Shown piece after piece: positions 26,254 to 34,610 of a DNA stretch of 64,000 nt. The DNA is taken from positions 62,001 to 126,000 of the forward strand of contig NZ_JYLH01000017.1 in assembly GCF_001439685.1 (NCBI RefSeq), given 5' to 3'. Each line of letters starts with the position of its first letter. Within the stretch, counting starts at the first letter, position 1. A program made the translations under genes and the position numbers. This DNA comes from Pseudomonas libanensis. Its GTDB lineage: Bacteria; Pseudomonadota; Gammaproteobacteria; Pseudomonadales; Pseudomonadaceae. Under the pieces are notes generated by a model. That model saw nothing but the letters and a program-made list of their open reading frames with translations, was not told the origin of the DNA and ran no database searches.

Positions 26254-27210
26254 CTACGACGCCTTGCCCTCGCGCAGCACCAGCAAATACGGGGTGTAAT
26301 GCTCGGCGCGCAGGTTGAGGGTGTATTCCAGCGCCTTGATCACCGCGTCGGGTTTATCGATTTCAAACACGCCGGAGACCACGCGATTGCGCAATGCGTC
26401 GCCCAGTATCAGGGTCTTGCCCGGCCAATAACGGTTCAGCTCGCTGACCACGTCCGACAGCGGTTGCTGGCGAAACACCAGTTGCCGCTGGCGCCAGGCG
26501 AACCCGCTGGCCGCGTCGAAACCGTGGACTTCAGCCAGGCGTTGGTCTTGGTACTCCACCGCCCGTCCCGGTTCCAGATACACCGGTGTGCCACTGCCGG
26601 AACTGACCTGCACCTTGCCCTGCGCCACCTGCACGAGGGTTTGCGCATCGCGTCGCGCCACACTGAACCGGGTGCCGACCACCTTCACCCAGCCGTCGCC
26701 GGACTGCACCACGAACGGTCGCGCCGGGTCCCTGGCCACCTCGAAGAAACCTTCGCCGCGCAACAAGCGCACCTGGCGCTCACCTGCACTCATGCGCACC
26801 TGTATGGCACTGTCGGTATTAAGCTGCAGGTGGGAGCCATCGGCCAGTTCGATGTTGCGTGACTCGCCGGTGCCGGTGGCATAGTCCGCACGCATGCGGT
26901 CAAGCCAAGGTGTGTTTTGCACAGTCAGGCCCACCGCCAGCAGCACGGCCGCGGCGCAGGCCCAGCGCGACCAGCGCCGTACGGGCTTGCGCCAGGCAGC
27001 CTGTTCGGCGCGGCGAACTACCCGCGCCGGTTCATGCAGGCCACCGAGCATCGCCTGCACTTCCTGCCAGGCGGCATTCCGGGCATCGCCCTGCTCCAGC
27101 CAGATGGCGAAAGCCTGCAGTTCGCTAGGTGTGACATCCTCGGCCTGCAGGCGGAAATACCAGGCGGATGCTTCGTCGAACAGTTCGTCGGCTGTGGGGG
27201 TAGCGGTCAT
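26254..27210 (-). CDS. FecR family anti-sigma/signal-transducing protein
   Basis: A 318-residue inner-membrane regulator. The cytoplasmic N-terminus (about 1-85) has the DUF4880 pattern with conserved Trp residues (EASAWYFRLQAEDVTPSELQAFAIWLEQG). One membrane helix follows (WACAAAVLLAVGLTVQ), then the periplasmic FecR domain (about 115-210, NIELADGSHLQLNTDSAI and VARDPARPFVVQSGDGWVKV) and a C-terminal STN-like domain that contacts the receptor. Its ATG overlaps the stop of the sigma gene by 4 bases. The receptor gene follows after about 130 bases. Confidence 0.92.
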   Translation of the reverse strand: MTATPTADELFDEASAWYFRLQAEDVTPSELQAFAIWLEQGDARNAAWQEVQAMLGGLHEPARVVRRAEQAAWRKPVRRWSRWACAAAVLLAVGLTVQNTPWLDRMRADYATGTGESRNIELADGSHLQLNTDSAIQVRMSAGERQVRLLRGEGFFEVARDPARPFVVQSGDGWVKVVGTRFSVARRDAQTLVQVAQGKVQVSSGSGTPVYLEPGRAVEYQDQRLAEVHGFDAASGFAWRQRQLVFRQQPLSDVVSELNRYWPGKTLILGDALRNRVVSGVFEIDKPDAVIKALEYTLNLRAEHYTPYLLVLREGKAS

Positions 27211-27740
27211 GACCGACGTCCTTGTTCATCACAGGCAAGCCGCTTCTTGATAAAGCCACGGCATTCAATCAAGGCGCGACGCAATTGGTATTCCACACTG
27301 CGCGGACTGATCGACAGGCGTTCGCCGATCTCGCGATAGGAGAGTTCGTCGACATGATAGAGCAGGAAGATCTGTCGAGTCGCTTCGGGCAACGCCAAAA
27401 TCGCATCCTGCATCATCTGTTGCTGTTGATAGGCAGCCAATTGCTCGTCGATACCCGGGTTGTTGCACGGCAATTCCTCGCTGGGCTCGCCGCCATCCAG
27501 GCGTTCGCGGCGAATGGCCTGACGCTGGTGATCGCGCACCAGGTTGCTGGCGATAGTGAAGAGGAAGGCCGGTAGATTGTCGATTTTATCGCCACAGTCC
27601 ATGCGAGCCAGGCGCAGGAACGACTCTTGGGTCAGGTCGGCGGCCACTTGGGCACTGCCGGTGCGGCGAGTGACGAAGGCTTCGAGGGCTTTCTTCTGCT
27701 CCGCGAACAGACGCGCGATCTGCGAATTCCAGGAGAGCAC
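27207..27740 (-). CDS. FecI-type ECF sigma factor
   Basis: A 177-residue ECF sigma factor of the iron-starvation group. Region 2 is about 10-75 (LTQESFLRLARM, NLPAFLFTIASNLVRDHQRQ) and region 4 about 110-165 (ALPEATRQIFLLYHVDELSYREIGERLSISPRSVEYQLRRAL). The start is a GTG at 27740 with AGG upstream. It should transcribe the adjacent receptor gene once released by the FecR protein, and is likely itself Fur-controlled. Confidence 0.92.
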   Translation of the reverse strand: MLSWNSQIARLFAEQKKALEAFVTRRTGSAQVAADLTQESFLRLARMDCGDKIDNLPAFLFTIASNLVRDHQRQAIRRERLDGGEPSEELPCNNPGIDEQLAAYQQQQMMQDAILALPEATRQIFLLYHVDELSYREIGERLSISPRSVEYQLRRALIECRGFIKKRLACDEQGRRS

Positions 27741-27806
27741 GGCACTACCTTGAGAAGAACATGGGGTTCAGGAGGTGTGCACGCTAGCAGAGGATGAGAT
27801 TGGTTC

Positions 27807-27825
27807 GCAATTGATATCTATTTTT
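27807..27825 (-). promoter_or_regulatory. candidate Fur box upstream of fecI
   Basis: The AT-rich 19-mer at these positions matches the GATAATGATAATCATTATC consensus at about 11 of 19 bases, with the core TGATATCTATT, 67 bases before the sigma gene start. The match is moderate; biological logic (Fur control of iron sigma factors) raises it. Confidence 0.4.
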
Positions 27826-27856
27826 GCACAGAGACTGCTGTGTTCTTGAAGCCGCC

Positions 27857-27939
27857 TTCGCGAGCAAGCCCGCTCCCACATTTGACCGCATTCTCAGGTT
27901 GAGACTCGGTCGAATGTGGGAGGGGGCTTGCCCCCGATG
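27857..27939. repeat. Hybrid REP doublet (two sub-types)
   Basis: Left half is of the GCGAGCAAGCCCGC type, right half GTGGGAGGGGGCTTGCCCCC. Between the tandem minus-strand genes fecI and pchP. Confidence 0.85.
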
Positions 27940-27953
27940 GCAGCGACGCGGTC

Positions 27954-29015
27954 CTACTGAATCTCCTCCGGCTTGACGATCACCCAGTTCTTGTCCGCCG
28001 TCACCGGCAACCCTTCCTTGGCCTGCGCCGCCGCGTGCTTGGCGATCATGCCGTTAAGCTGGGTCATGTATTTGTCCTTGCGGTTGATCCACAAATGGAT
28101 GCCGCCCTTGGCCACGTCCACATCGTGGAACAGCATGTAACCGTCGCTGGTGGGGGTATCACCGCCGACAATCAGCGGCTTTTTCCATTCGTCGATGTAG
28201 GTGAGGATCGCCGCGTGCTTGCCGGCCATCCAGGTTGCCGGGGTCCACAGGTAGGGGGTCAGTTCCAGGCCGAGGTTGGCGTTCTGGTCATACTTGCCGG
28301 CGGCGATCTGCTTGCGTGCGGTGGTCAGCTCGCCGGTCTTGCGATCCTTGAGCAGAGTGCTGACGCCGATGACGTTCTCGGGCTTGACGTTGTAGCCGTA
28401 CTTCGGATCGGCGGCGACCATGCGCACCAACTCCTCGGAAGCGGCGGTCATCACGTACACCTCGATGCCGTTTTCCATCAGTTTGTTGTATAGCTCGGCC
28501 TGGCCGGTGAAGACTTTCGGCGGCTGCACTTCGGACTGCTTCACCGCGTCGCCTTCGAAGTAACTGACCGGCACCGGCTTGCCGGACGCCATCAACTCGT
28601 CCACCTGGACCTTGAGCTCTTTGAGGGTGAAGCCGGAGAACACCTGGGCGACCCACGGATAGCAGACCATGTCGTCGACTTCACAAAGGCGATAGTAGTA
28701 ACTGAACAGACTTTCCTTATGGTCGGCGGTGTCCTTGAACGGCATCAGCTTAAGCGAAGGATCGAGGCTGTCACGGGTGATCAGGCCTTTGTTTTCCATG
28801 TACGGCAGCAGGGACTCTTCGAGGTCGTAGCGGTAGCTGGTGTTGTCCATGTCGAACACCGCGTAGTTACCCTTGTTGGCGTTGGCGGCGATCATTTCGT
28901 TGAGTTGTTTAGCGGCAGGTGCCGGCCAGTGTTTCAACTCAGTGGCGGCAAACGCCTGGCTGGCGAGCCCGAGGCAAAAGGCGGCGGATACCAATAGTTT
29001 CGGCGCGAGCTTCAT
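27954..29015 (-). CDS. pchP: Phosphorylcholine phosphatase (HAD superfamily, periplasmic)
   Basis: A 353-residue exported phosphatase. Signal peptide 1-24 (ASQAFA). The HAD motif I is FDMDNTS with D55 as nucleophile and D57 as acid/base; motif II is in MTAASEELVRMVAA and the C-terminal acidic motif in IVGGDTPTSDGYML. The surrounding text (YAVFDMDNTSYRYDLEESLLPYMENKG) matches what I know of P. aeruginosa PchP (349 residues), which releases choline from phosphorylcholine during growth on host or plant lipids and is Mg-dependent. It is divergent from the cystine transporter. In PAO1 it is under GbdR control; I did not find a clear site. Confidence 0.85.
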   Translation of the reverse strand: MKLAPKLLVSAAFCLGLASQAFAATELKHWPAPAAKQLNEMIAANANKGNYAVFDMDNTSYRYDLEESLLPYMENKGLITRDSLDPSLKLMPFKDTADHKESLFSYYYRLCEVDDMVCYPWVAQVFSGFTLKELKVQVDELMASGKPVPVSYFEGDAVKQSEVQPPKVFTGQAELYNKLMENGIEVYVMTAASEELVRMVAADPKYGYNVKPENVIGVSTLLKDRKTGELTTARKQIAAGKYDQNANLGLELTPYLWTPATWMAGKHAAILTYIDEWKKPLIVGGDTPTSDGYMLFHDVDVAKGGIHLWINRKDKYMTQLNGMIAKHAAAQAKEGLPVTADKNWVIVKPEEIQ

Positions 29016-29257
29016 AGGCGTTGTCTCCCTCAAGTGAAAGACATCGACGCTAACAAATCCTTATGACAGTTATCGCCCGGGCACGACCGCGGACGTCGCG
29101 ATTGCGCCAAGGGCATATACCTGAGCGTCAAACGCTTATTCCAAAAACGACAGTAGCCATTCCATATCGGTATTAAATCAATATATTTCATGCTGTTAGG
29201 CTTGCCGGTTCGCAATCGCAGGCTCACGCGATTGGCTGTCTTCTCAACGGAGCTTCA

Positions 29258-30649
29258 ATGAATCTGCCCCTGATTCTCAATTTATTGGTGTTCGTGGCCC
29301 TGTTGCTGGGCCTGGCACAAACCCGCCGTACCAACTGGAGCCTGGCCAAGAAGGTGCTGTTTGCCCTGGTGCTCGGCGTGCTGTTCGGTGCGGCTTTGCA
29401 TACGATCTACGGCGACGGTAACCCGGTGCTCAAAGCCTCGATCGGCTGGTTTGACCTGGTCGGCAACGGCTATGTGCAACTGCTGCAAATGATCGTGATC
29501 CCGCTGGTGTTCGCCTCAATTCTCAGTGCCGTGGCGCGCCTGCATAACGCCTCTTCTCTGGGCAAGATCAGCTTCCTGACCATCGGCACGCTGCTGTTCA
29601 CCACTGCCATCGCGGCCCTGATCGGTATCGGCCTGACCAACCTGTTCGGCCTCACCGCCGAAGGCCTGGTGGCCGGCACTCAGGAAATGGCGCGCCTGCA
29701 AGTGATCCAGAGTGATTACGCAGGTAAGGTCGCCGACCTGAATATCCCGCAGTTGCTGCTGTCGTTCGTACCCGCCAACCCGTTCGCCGACCTGGCCCGG
29801 GCCAAGCCGACGTCGATCATCAGCGTAGTGATTTTCGCCGCGTTCCTGGGGGTTGCCGCACTGCAACTGCTCAAGGATGACGTGGAGAAAGGCCAGAAAG
29901 TCCTTAATGCCATCGACACCCTGCAAGCCTGGGTGATGCGCCTGGTGCGCCTGGTGATGAAGCTGACCCCATATGGCGTGCTGGCACTGATGACCAAGGT
30001 GGTCGCCGGTTCCAACCTGCAAGACATCATCAAGCTCGGCAGTTTCGTGGTGGTGTCGTACCTGGCCCTGGGCCTGATGTTCGTGGTGCACGGCCTGCTG
30101 CTGTCCGTGGCCGGGATCAACCCGCTGCGCTTCTTCCGCAAGGTCTGGCCGGTGCTGACCTTTGCCTTTACCAGCCGCTCCAGCGCAGCGAGCATCCCGC
30201 TGAGCATCGAGGCACAGACCCGTCGCCTGGGTATCCCGCAATCTATCGCCGGCTTCGCCGCCTCGTTTGGCGCGACCATCGGCCAGAACGGTTGCGCAGG
30301 TCTTTACCCGGCGATGTTGGCGGTGATGGTCGCGCCGACCGTGGGCATCAACCCGTTGGACCCGCTGTGGATCGCGACCCTGGTAGCGATTGTGACCTTG
30401 AGTTCGGCGGGCGTTGCCGGCGTGGGCGGTGGTGCGACCTTTGCCGCGCTGATCGTACTGCCGGCCATGGGCTTGCCGGTATCACTGGTGGCGCTGCTGA
30501 TTTCCGTGGAGCCGCTGATCGACATGGGCCGCACGGCGTTGAACGTCAATGGTTCGATGACGGCGGGGGCGATTACCAGCCAGATCATGGGGCAGACGGA
30601 TAAAGCGTTGCTGGATGCCGATGAGCATGCCGAGTTAGCGCAGGTCTGA
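29258..30649 (+). CDS. tcyP: L-cystine:cation symporter (TcyP/YdjN type)
   Basis: A 463-residue sodium/dicarboxylate-symporter-family protein. The opening NLLVFVALLLGLAQTRRTNW and the blocks GNGYVQLLQMIVIPLVFASI, SAVARLHNASSLGKISFLT and TNLFGLTAEGLV closely match E. coli YdjN as I know it, which imports cystine. The reentrant-loop serine-rich motif is TSRSSAASIPLSIEAQ. It is expected to supply sulfur. A REP doublet lies between its end and folA. Confidence 0.88.
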   Translation: MNLPLILNLLVFVALLLGLAQTRRTNWSLAKKVLFALVLGVLFGAALHTIYGDGNPVLKASIGWFDLVGNGYVQLLQMIVIPLVFASILSAVARLHNASSLGKISFLTIGTLLFTTAIAALIGIGLTNLFGLTAEGLVAGTQEMARLQVIQSDYAGKVADLNIPQLLLSFVPANPFADLARAKPTSIISVVIFAAFLGVAALQLLKDDVEKGQKVLNAIDTLQAWVMRLVRLVMKLTPYGVLALMTKVVAGSNLQDIIKLGSFVVVSYLALGLMFVVHGLLLSVAGINPLRFFRKVWPVLTFAFTSRSSAASIPLSIEAQTRRLGIPQSIAGFAASFGATIGQNGCAGLYPAMLAVMVAPTVGINPLDPLWIATLVAIVTLSSAGVAGVGGGATFAALIVLPAMGLPVSLVALLISVEPLIDMGRTALNVNGSMTAGAITSQIMGQTDKALLDADEHAELAQV

Positions 30650-30655
30650 TAGACC

Positions 30656-30730
30656 GCTATCGCAGGCAAGCCAGCTCCCACATTTGAATGTATTCACACA
30701 TCAAAATGTGGGAGCTGGCTTGCCTGCGAT
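30656..30730. repeat. REP doublet (GTGGGAGCTGGCTTGCC type)
   Basis: Inverted pair with a short 25-base centre between the convergent ends of tcyP and folA. Confidence 0.92.
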
Positions 30731-30734
30731 GCTT

Positions 30735-31247
30735 TTAGGCTTTTTCCCAGACTTCGAAGTTGTAGGCCGGCTTATCGCCTTCAGCTGGATTCTCGACATT
30801 CGACACCAGCTTCCACTGGTTCGTATCAAACTCTGGAAACCACGCATCCCCTTCCGGGCTCAGCGCCACGCGGGTCAGGTACAAGCGATCGGCCTGTTCC
30901 AGCCCCTGCGCATACAACTGCGCGCCGCCGATCAGCATCAGCTCGTCCACGCCTTGCGCCTTGGCCCATTCCTCAGCCCGTTCTACCGCCGCTTCCAGTG
31001 ACGGAAAAACTTGCGCACCTTCCAGCACAAGATCGGTCTGACGGCTGACCACCAGGTTCAAGCGCCCCGGCAGCGGTCGGCCCAGGGAGTCCCAGGTCTT
31101 GCGTCCCATGATGATCGGCTTGCCGAGCGTGGTGGCCTTGAAATATTTGAAATCCCCCGGCAAATGCCAGGGCATGCTGTTGTCGACGCCGATCACGCGG
31201 TTTTCACCGAGGGCTGCGATCAGGCTTAAAGGGAGAGTTTTTTTCAT
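30735..31247 (-). CDS. folA: Dihydrofolate reductase
   Basis: A 170-residue type I DHFR that makes tetrahydrofolate from dihydrofolate with NADPH. It shows the N-terminal strand LSLIAALGENRVIGVDNSMPWHLPGD (Met20-loop region and catalytic Asp), the NADPH segment IIMGRKTWDSLGRPLPGRLN and the GGAQLYAQ motif. It is chromosomal-type, without features of the plasmid-borne trimethoprim-resistant families. It is divergent from the DUF2868 gene and convergent with tcyP. Confidence 0.96.
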   Translation of the reverse strand: MKKTLPLSLIAALGENRVIGVDNSMPWHLPGDFKYFKATTLGKPIIMGRKTWDSLGRPLPGRLNLVVSRQTDLVLEGAQVFPSLEAAVERAEEWAKAQGVDELMLIGGAQLYAQGLEQADRLYLTRVALSPEGDAWFPEFDTNQWKLVSNVENPAEGDKPAYNFEVWEKA

Positions 31248-31316
31248 GGCGACGAGAATACCAGAGGCGCGAGCCAGCGGTTATGCTCCAACCTCACTGA
31301 AACAACAGGATGGCGC

Positions 31317-32696
31317 GTGACTGCACTGAACCCCCTGCACAAACTCTGGCTGACAGAAACCGTGCGCCTGCGTGAAGAACACGCCGGCCCCCTGGAAGAC
31401 CTGGAAGCCAACCGCCTGGCCCGCACGGCCGGTGGTGACCTGCCGACGCGCATCCAGCAGCGTGCGCTGCACCTGGCCGAACGCGATGGCTTGACCGCCG
31501 CGCTCAGCCGCTGGCTGCAAGGCGCACGCCTGGCGCTGGTGTTACTGGCGGTGGTCGCCGTCATCAGCGGCGCCGGTCTGGCGTTCGCCGCGCTGGGCAA
31601 TGGCCTGGCCCCGGTGAATGTGTTCTGGGCCTTGGGCAGCCTGCTCGGCCTGAACCTGATCTTGCTGATCAGTTGGGCCGTGGGCCTGCTGTTTGCTGGC
31701 GAACACAGCGCCAGCCTTGGCCGGCTGTGGTTGTGGCTCAGCGAGAAACTGGCGCGTGACGCCAAGGCCGCGCAACTGGCCCCGGCGCTGTTGCTGTTGC
31801 TGCAGCGGCAAAAACTCAATCGCTGGGCGGTGGGTGTGCTGGTCAACAGCTTGTGGTTGCTGGCCTTGCTCAGCGCCCTGGTGATCCTGCTGACCTTGCT
31901 CGCCACCCGTCGCTACGGCTTTGTGTGGGAAACCACCATTCTCGGCGCCGATACCTTTGTCGCCGTGACCCAGGCCCTGGGCACACTCCCTGCTCTGCTG
32001 GGTTTCAATGTGCCCACCGTGGAGATGATCCGTGCCAGCGGCGATTCGGCGCTGAATATCGAAAGCGCCCGCCAGGCCTGGGCCGCCTGGCTGGTGGGTG
32101 TGCTGCTGGTCTACGGCCTGCTGCCGCGGTTGATCCTTGCCCTGCTGTGCCTGTGGCGATGGAAGCGCGGGCGCGCAGCGTTGGGCCTGGACATCAACCT
32201 GCCCGGCTACGCCCAACTGCGCGAGCGCCTGATGCCCAGCAGCGAGCGCCTCGGGGTCAACGATGCGGCGCCCGAGCAGTTGCACCCGATCAGCGGCGGC
32301 GTGAGCGAGCTGGAGAGCGACGGCGCCTTGCTGGTCGCCATCGAACTCGACGACCAACACCCTTGGCCACCCAAACTGCCCGCCAACGTCAAGACGGCCG
32401 GCATCCTCGACAGCCGCGAATCGCGTAACAAACTGCTGGAGCAACTCAGCCGCTTCCCGCCCGCACGCCTGACCATCGCCTGCGACCCGCGCCGCTCGCC
32501 GGACCGTGGCAGCCTGGCGCTGATCGCCGAGCTGGCACGCAGCGCCACCGCCACCCGCGTATGGCTGCTGCAGGCACCACCGGGCCAGGCGCTGGACGCC
32601 GAGCGCCTGGGCGACTGGCATGCCGCGTTGCAACAGCTTGAAGTGTCGTTTGCCGATTGTGCGCCGCTGAGCTGGCTGGAGACCGGTCATGACTAA
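31317..32696 (+). CDS. DUF2868 inner-membrane protein
   Basis: A 459-residue membrane protein of unknown function. A soluble N-terminus (about 1-65, with WLTETVRLREEH) is followed by two close membrane helices (about 67-90 and 97-122), a third about 170-195 and a fourth about 257-280, then a cytoplasmic C-terminal domain of about 180 residues. Start is GTG at 31317 with AGGA eight bases upstream; no in-frame ATG fits. It overlaps the next gene, a GTPase, by 8 bases, and the two families occur together in gamma-proteobacteria as far as I know. A membrane-anchored partner or sensor for the GTPase is a reasonable inference. Confidence 0.82.
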   Translation: MTALNPLHKLWLTETVRLREEHAGPLEDLEANRLARTAGGDLPTRIQQRALHLAERDGLTAALSRWLQGARLALVLLAVVAVISGAGLAFAALGNGLAPVNVFWALGSLLGLNLILLISWAVGLLFAGEHSASLGRLWLWLSEKLARDAKAAQLAPALLLLLQRQKLNRWAVGVLVNSLWLLALLSALVILLTLLATRRYGFVWETTILGADTFVAVTQALGTLPALLGFNVPTVEMIRASGDSALNIESARQAWAAWLVGVLLVYGLLPRLILALLCLWRWKRGRAALGLDINLPGYAQLRERLMPSSERLGVNDAAPEQLHPISGGVSELESDGALLVAIELDDQHPWPPKLPANVKTAGILDSRESRNKLLEQLSRFPPARLTIACDPRRSPDRGSLALIAELARSATATRVWLLQAPPGQALDAERLGDWHAALQQLEVSFADCAPLSWLETGHD

Positions 32697-34056
32697 ACCG
32701 CTGAAACTCGCCGTGGTCGGCCATACCAACGTGGGCAAAACCTCACTGTTGCGCACCCTCACCCGCGATGTCGGCTTTGGCGAAGTGTCCCATCGCCCCA
32801 GTACCACGCGACATGTGGAAGGTGCGCGCCTATCGGTAGATGGCGAAGCCTTGCTGGAGCTGTACGACACCCCCGGCCTGGAAGACGCCATCGCCCTGCT
32901 CGATTACCTGGAGCGCCTCGACCGCCCCGGCGAACGCCTGGATGGCCCTGCGCGGCTGGCGCGTTTCCTGGAAGGCAGCGAGGCGCGCCAGCGTTTCGAA
33001 CAGGAAGCCAAGGTGTTGCGCCAACTGCTGGCATCGGACGCTGGCCTGTATGTAATCGACGCCCGCGAACCGGTACTGGCCAAGTACCGTGACGAGCTGC
33101 AGGTGCTGGCCAGTTGTGGCAAGCCGTTGTTGCCGGTGCTCAACTTCGTCAGCAGCAGTGACCACCGCGAACCGGACTGGCGCGAAGCCCTGGCCCGCCT
33201 CGGCCTGCATGCGCTGGTGCGTTTCGACAGCGTGGCACCGCCCGAAGACGGCGAACGCCGGCTGTATGAAAGCCTGGCCTTGCTGTTGGAAAACTCACGG
33301 CCACAGTTGGAGCGCCTGATCCTCGATCAAGAGGCCCAGCGCCAGGCTCGCCAGCAAAGCGCCGCACGGCTGATCGCCGAGTTGCTGATCGACTGCGCCG
33401 CCTGCCGGCGCAGTGTGACAACCGAGGATGAGCCTCAAGCCATCAGCGATTTACGCAAGGCCGTGCGCCAGCGCGAGCAAAAGTGCGTCGAAGCCCTGCT
33501 CAAACTGTTCGGCTTCCGCCCTCAGGACGCCGCCGCCAGCGACTTGCCACTGCTGGACGGGCGCTGGGGCGACGACCTGTTCAACCCCGAAACCCTCAAG
33601 CAACTGGGCGTGCGGGTGGGTGGCGGGATCGCCGCCGGCGCAGCCGCCGGTGCGGGCGTGGACCTCCTGGTCGGCGGCCTGACGCTGGGCGCTGCTGCCC
33701 TGGCGGGCGCGATTGCCGGCGGTGCGCTGCAAACCGCGCGCAGCTACGGCAGCCGCCTGATGGGCAAGATCAAGGGCCAACGCGAACTCACCGTCGATGA
33801 CAGCGTGCTGCGCCTGCTCGCCCTGCGCCAGCGCCAGTTGCTCAAGGCCCTGAACCTGCGCGGCCATGCGGCAATGCACAGCATCAAGGTCGACACACCC
33901 CAGGACAAAACCTGGCGCGAGGGCAAACTGCCCGACGCCTTGAACAAGGCCCGCGCCTATCCGCAATGGTCGTCCCTCAATCCCCACGCCAAACTAAGCC
34001 AGGCCGAGCGTCAAGAACAGGTCGAAGCCCTTGCCATGCGCCTCGACGAGACCTAA
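32689..34056 (+). CDS. GTPase with DUF3482 domain, membrane-associated
   Basis: A 455-residue P-loop GTPase. G1 is GHTNVGKTS (residues 11-19), G3 is DTPG at 60-63, while the usual NKxD is replaced by a degenerate NFVSSSD, so base specificity may be relaxed. The C-terminal half has a Gly/Ala-rich hydrophobic stretch of about 45 residues (around 305-350, GGIAAGAAAGAG and LGAAALAGAIAGGAL), a glycine-zipper-like segment that could insert in the membrane. Two Cys (CAACRRS) lie near residue 235. It is coupled by an 8-base overlap to the DUF2868 membrane protein. No function is established for the pair. Confidence 0.82.
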   Translation: MTKPLKLAVVGHTNVGKTSLLRTLTRDVGFGEVSHRPSTTRHVEGARLSVDGEALLELYDTPGLEDAIALLDYLERLDRPGERLDGPARLARFLEGSEARQRFEQEAKVLRQLLASDAGLYVIDAREPVLAKYRDELQVLASCGKPLLPVLNFVSSSDHREPDWREALARLGLHALVRFDSVAPPEDGERRLYESLALLLENSRPQLERLILDQEAQRQARQQSAARLIAELLIDCAACRRSVTTEDEPQAISDLRKAVRQREQKCVEALLKLFGFRPQDAAASDLPLLDGRWGDDLFNPETLKQLGVRVGGGIAAGAAAGAGVDLLVGGLTLGAAALAGAIAGGALQTARSYGSRLMGKIKGQRELTVDDSVLRLLALRQRQLLKALNLRGHAAMHSIKVDTPQDKTWREGKLPDALNKARAYPQWSSLNPHAKLSQAERQEQVEALAMRLDET

Positions 34057-34610
34057 GCAGTCATCAGCACCTGCCGGGCCTTGGCCTTAAGCACCTCAAG
34101 GTCCAGCATCGGCACCTGCATTTGCTTGGCCTGCTCGTCCCAGTGGCGCATACGCAAGCTCACGGCATACAACGGGTCTTGCTCAAAGGCCCGGGCCTCT
34201 TCGGCGCTCATGACGCCGCCCTGATAACCCAGGGTGCGACGGCTGGCTTCGCTCAAGCGGGCGAAATAGTCCGGTTGGCTGAAGGTCAGGTAACGCTTGG
34301 CCTGGACGTGGTATTCCACCAGCCTGGCCAGGCGTTCGCTGAAGCCTGCGCGGCGCAGGTAATCGGCGCCCAGCCGCTCGTGGCTGACCACGCCATAACC
34401 GCCCATGTTCGCGCCGCCCTGGCCGCAGAGATGGCCGATGTCGTGGAAAAACGCCGCCAGCACCACCTCGTCGTCAAAACCTTCGGCCATGGCCAATTGC
34501 GCGGCCTGGGACATGTGCTCGATTTGCGACACCGGCTCGCCGATGTAGTCAGCCGTGCCATGTTGCTCGTACAAGCCAAACACCTGGGTAATCGCCTGTT
34601 CCGGGCTCAT
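34053..34610 (-). CDS. PhnZ-like HD-domain mixed-valent di-iron oxygenase
   Basis: A 185-residue HD-domain protein of the phosphonate-catabolism (TIGR03276/PhnZ/TmpB) type. The six expected metal ligands are all present: H32, H56-D57, H77, H101 and D158. It also has Y22 and E25 (DYIGEPVSQIEHM), the equivalents of the Tyr24/Glu27 pair that gates the second iron in PhnZ. The AKRYL stretch (104-108) and the GGxMSAEE block match too. PhnZ cleaves the C-P bond of (R)-2-amino-1-hydroxyethylphosphonate to glycine and phosphate with O2. The start overlaps the stop of the FAD oxidoreductase (ATGA), so the two are translationally coupled. The exact substrate here is not known. Confidence 0.85.
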   Translation of the reverse strand: MSPEQAITQVFGLYEQHGTADYIGEPVSQIEHMSQAAQLAMAEGFDDEVVLAAFFHDIGHLCGQGGANMGGYGVVSHERLGADYLRRAGFSERLARLVEYHVQAKRYLTFSQPDYFARLSEASRRTLGYQGGVMSAEEARAFEQDPLYAVSLRMRHWDEQAKQMQVPMLDLEVLKAKARQVLMTA

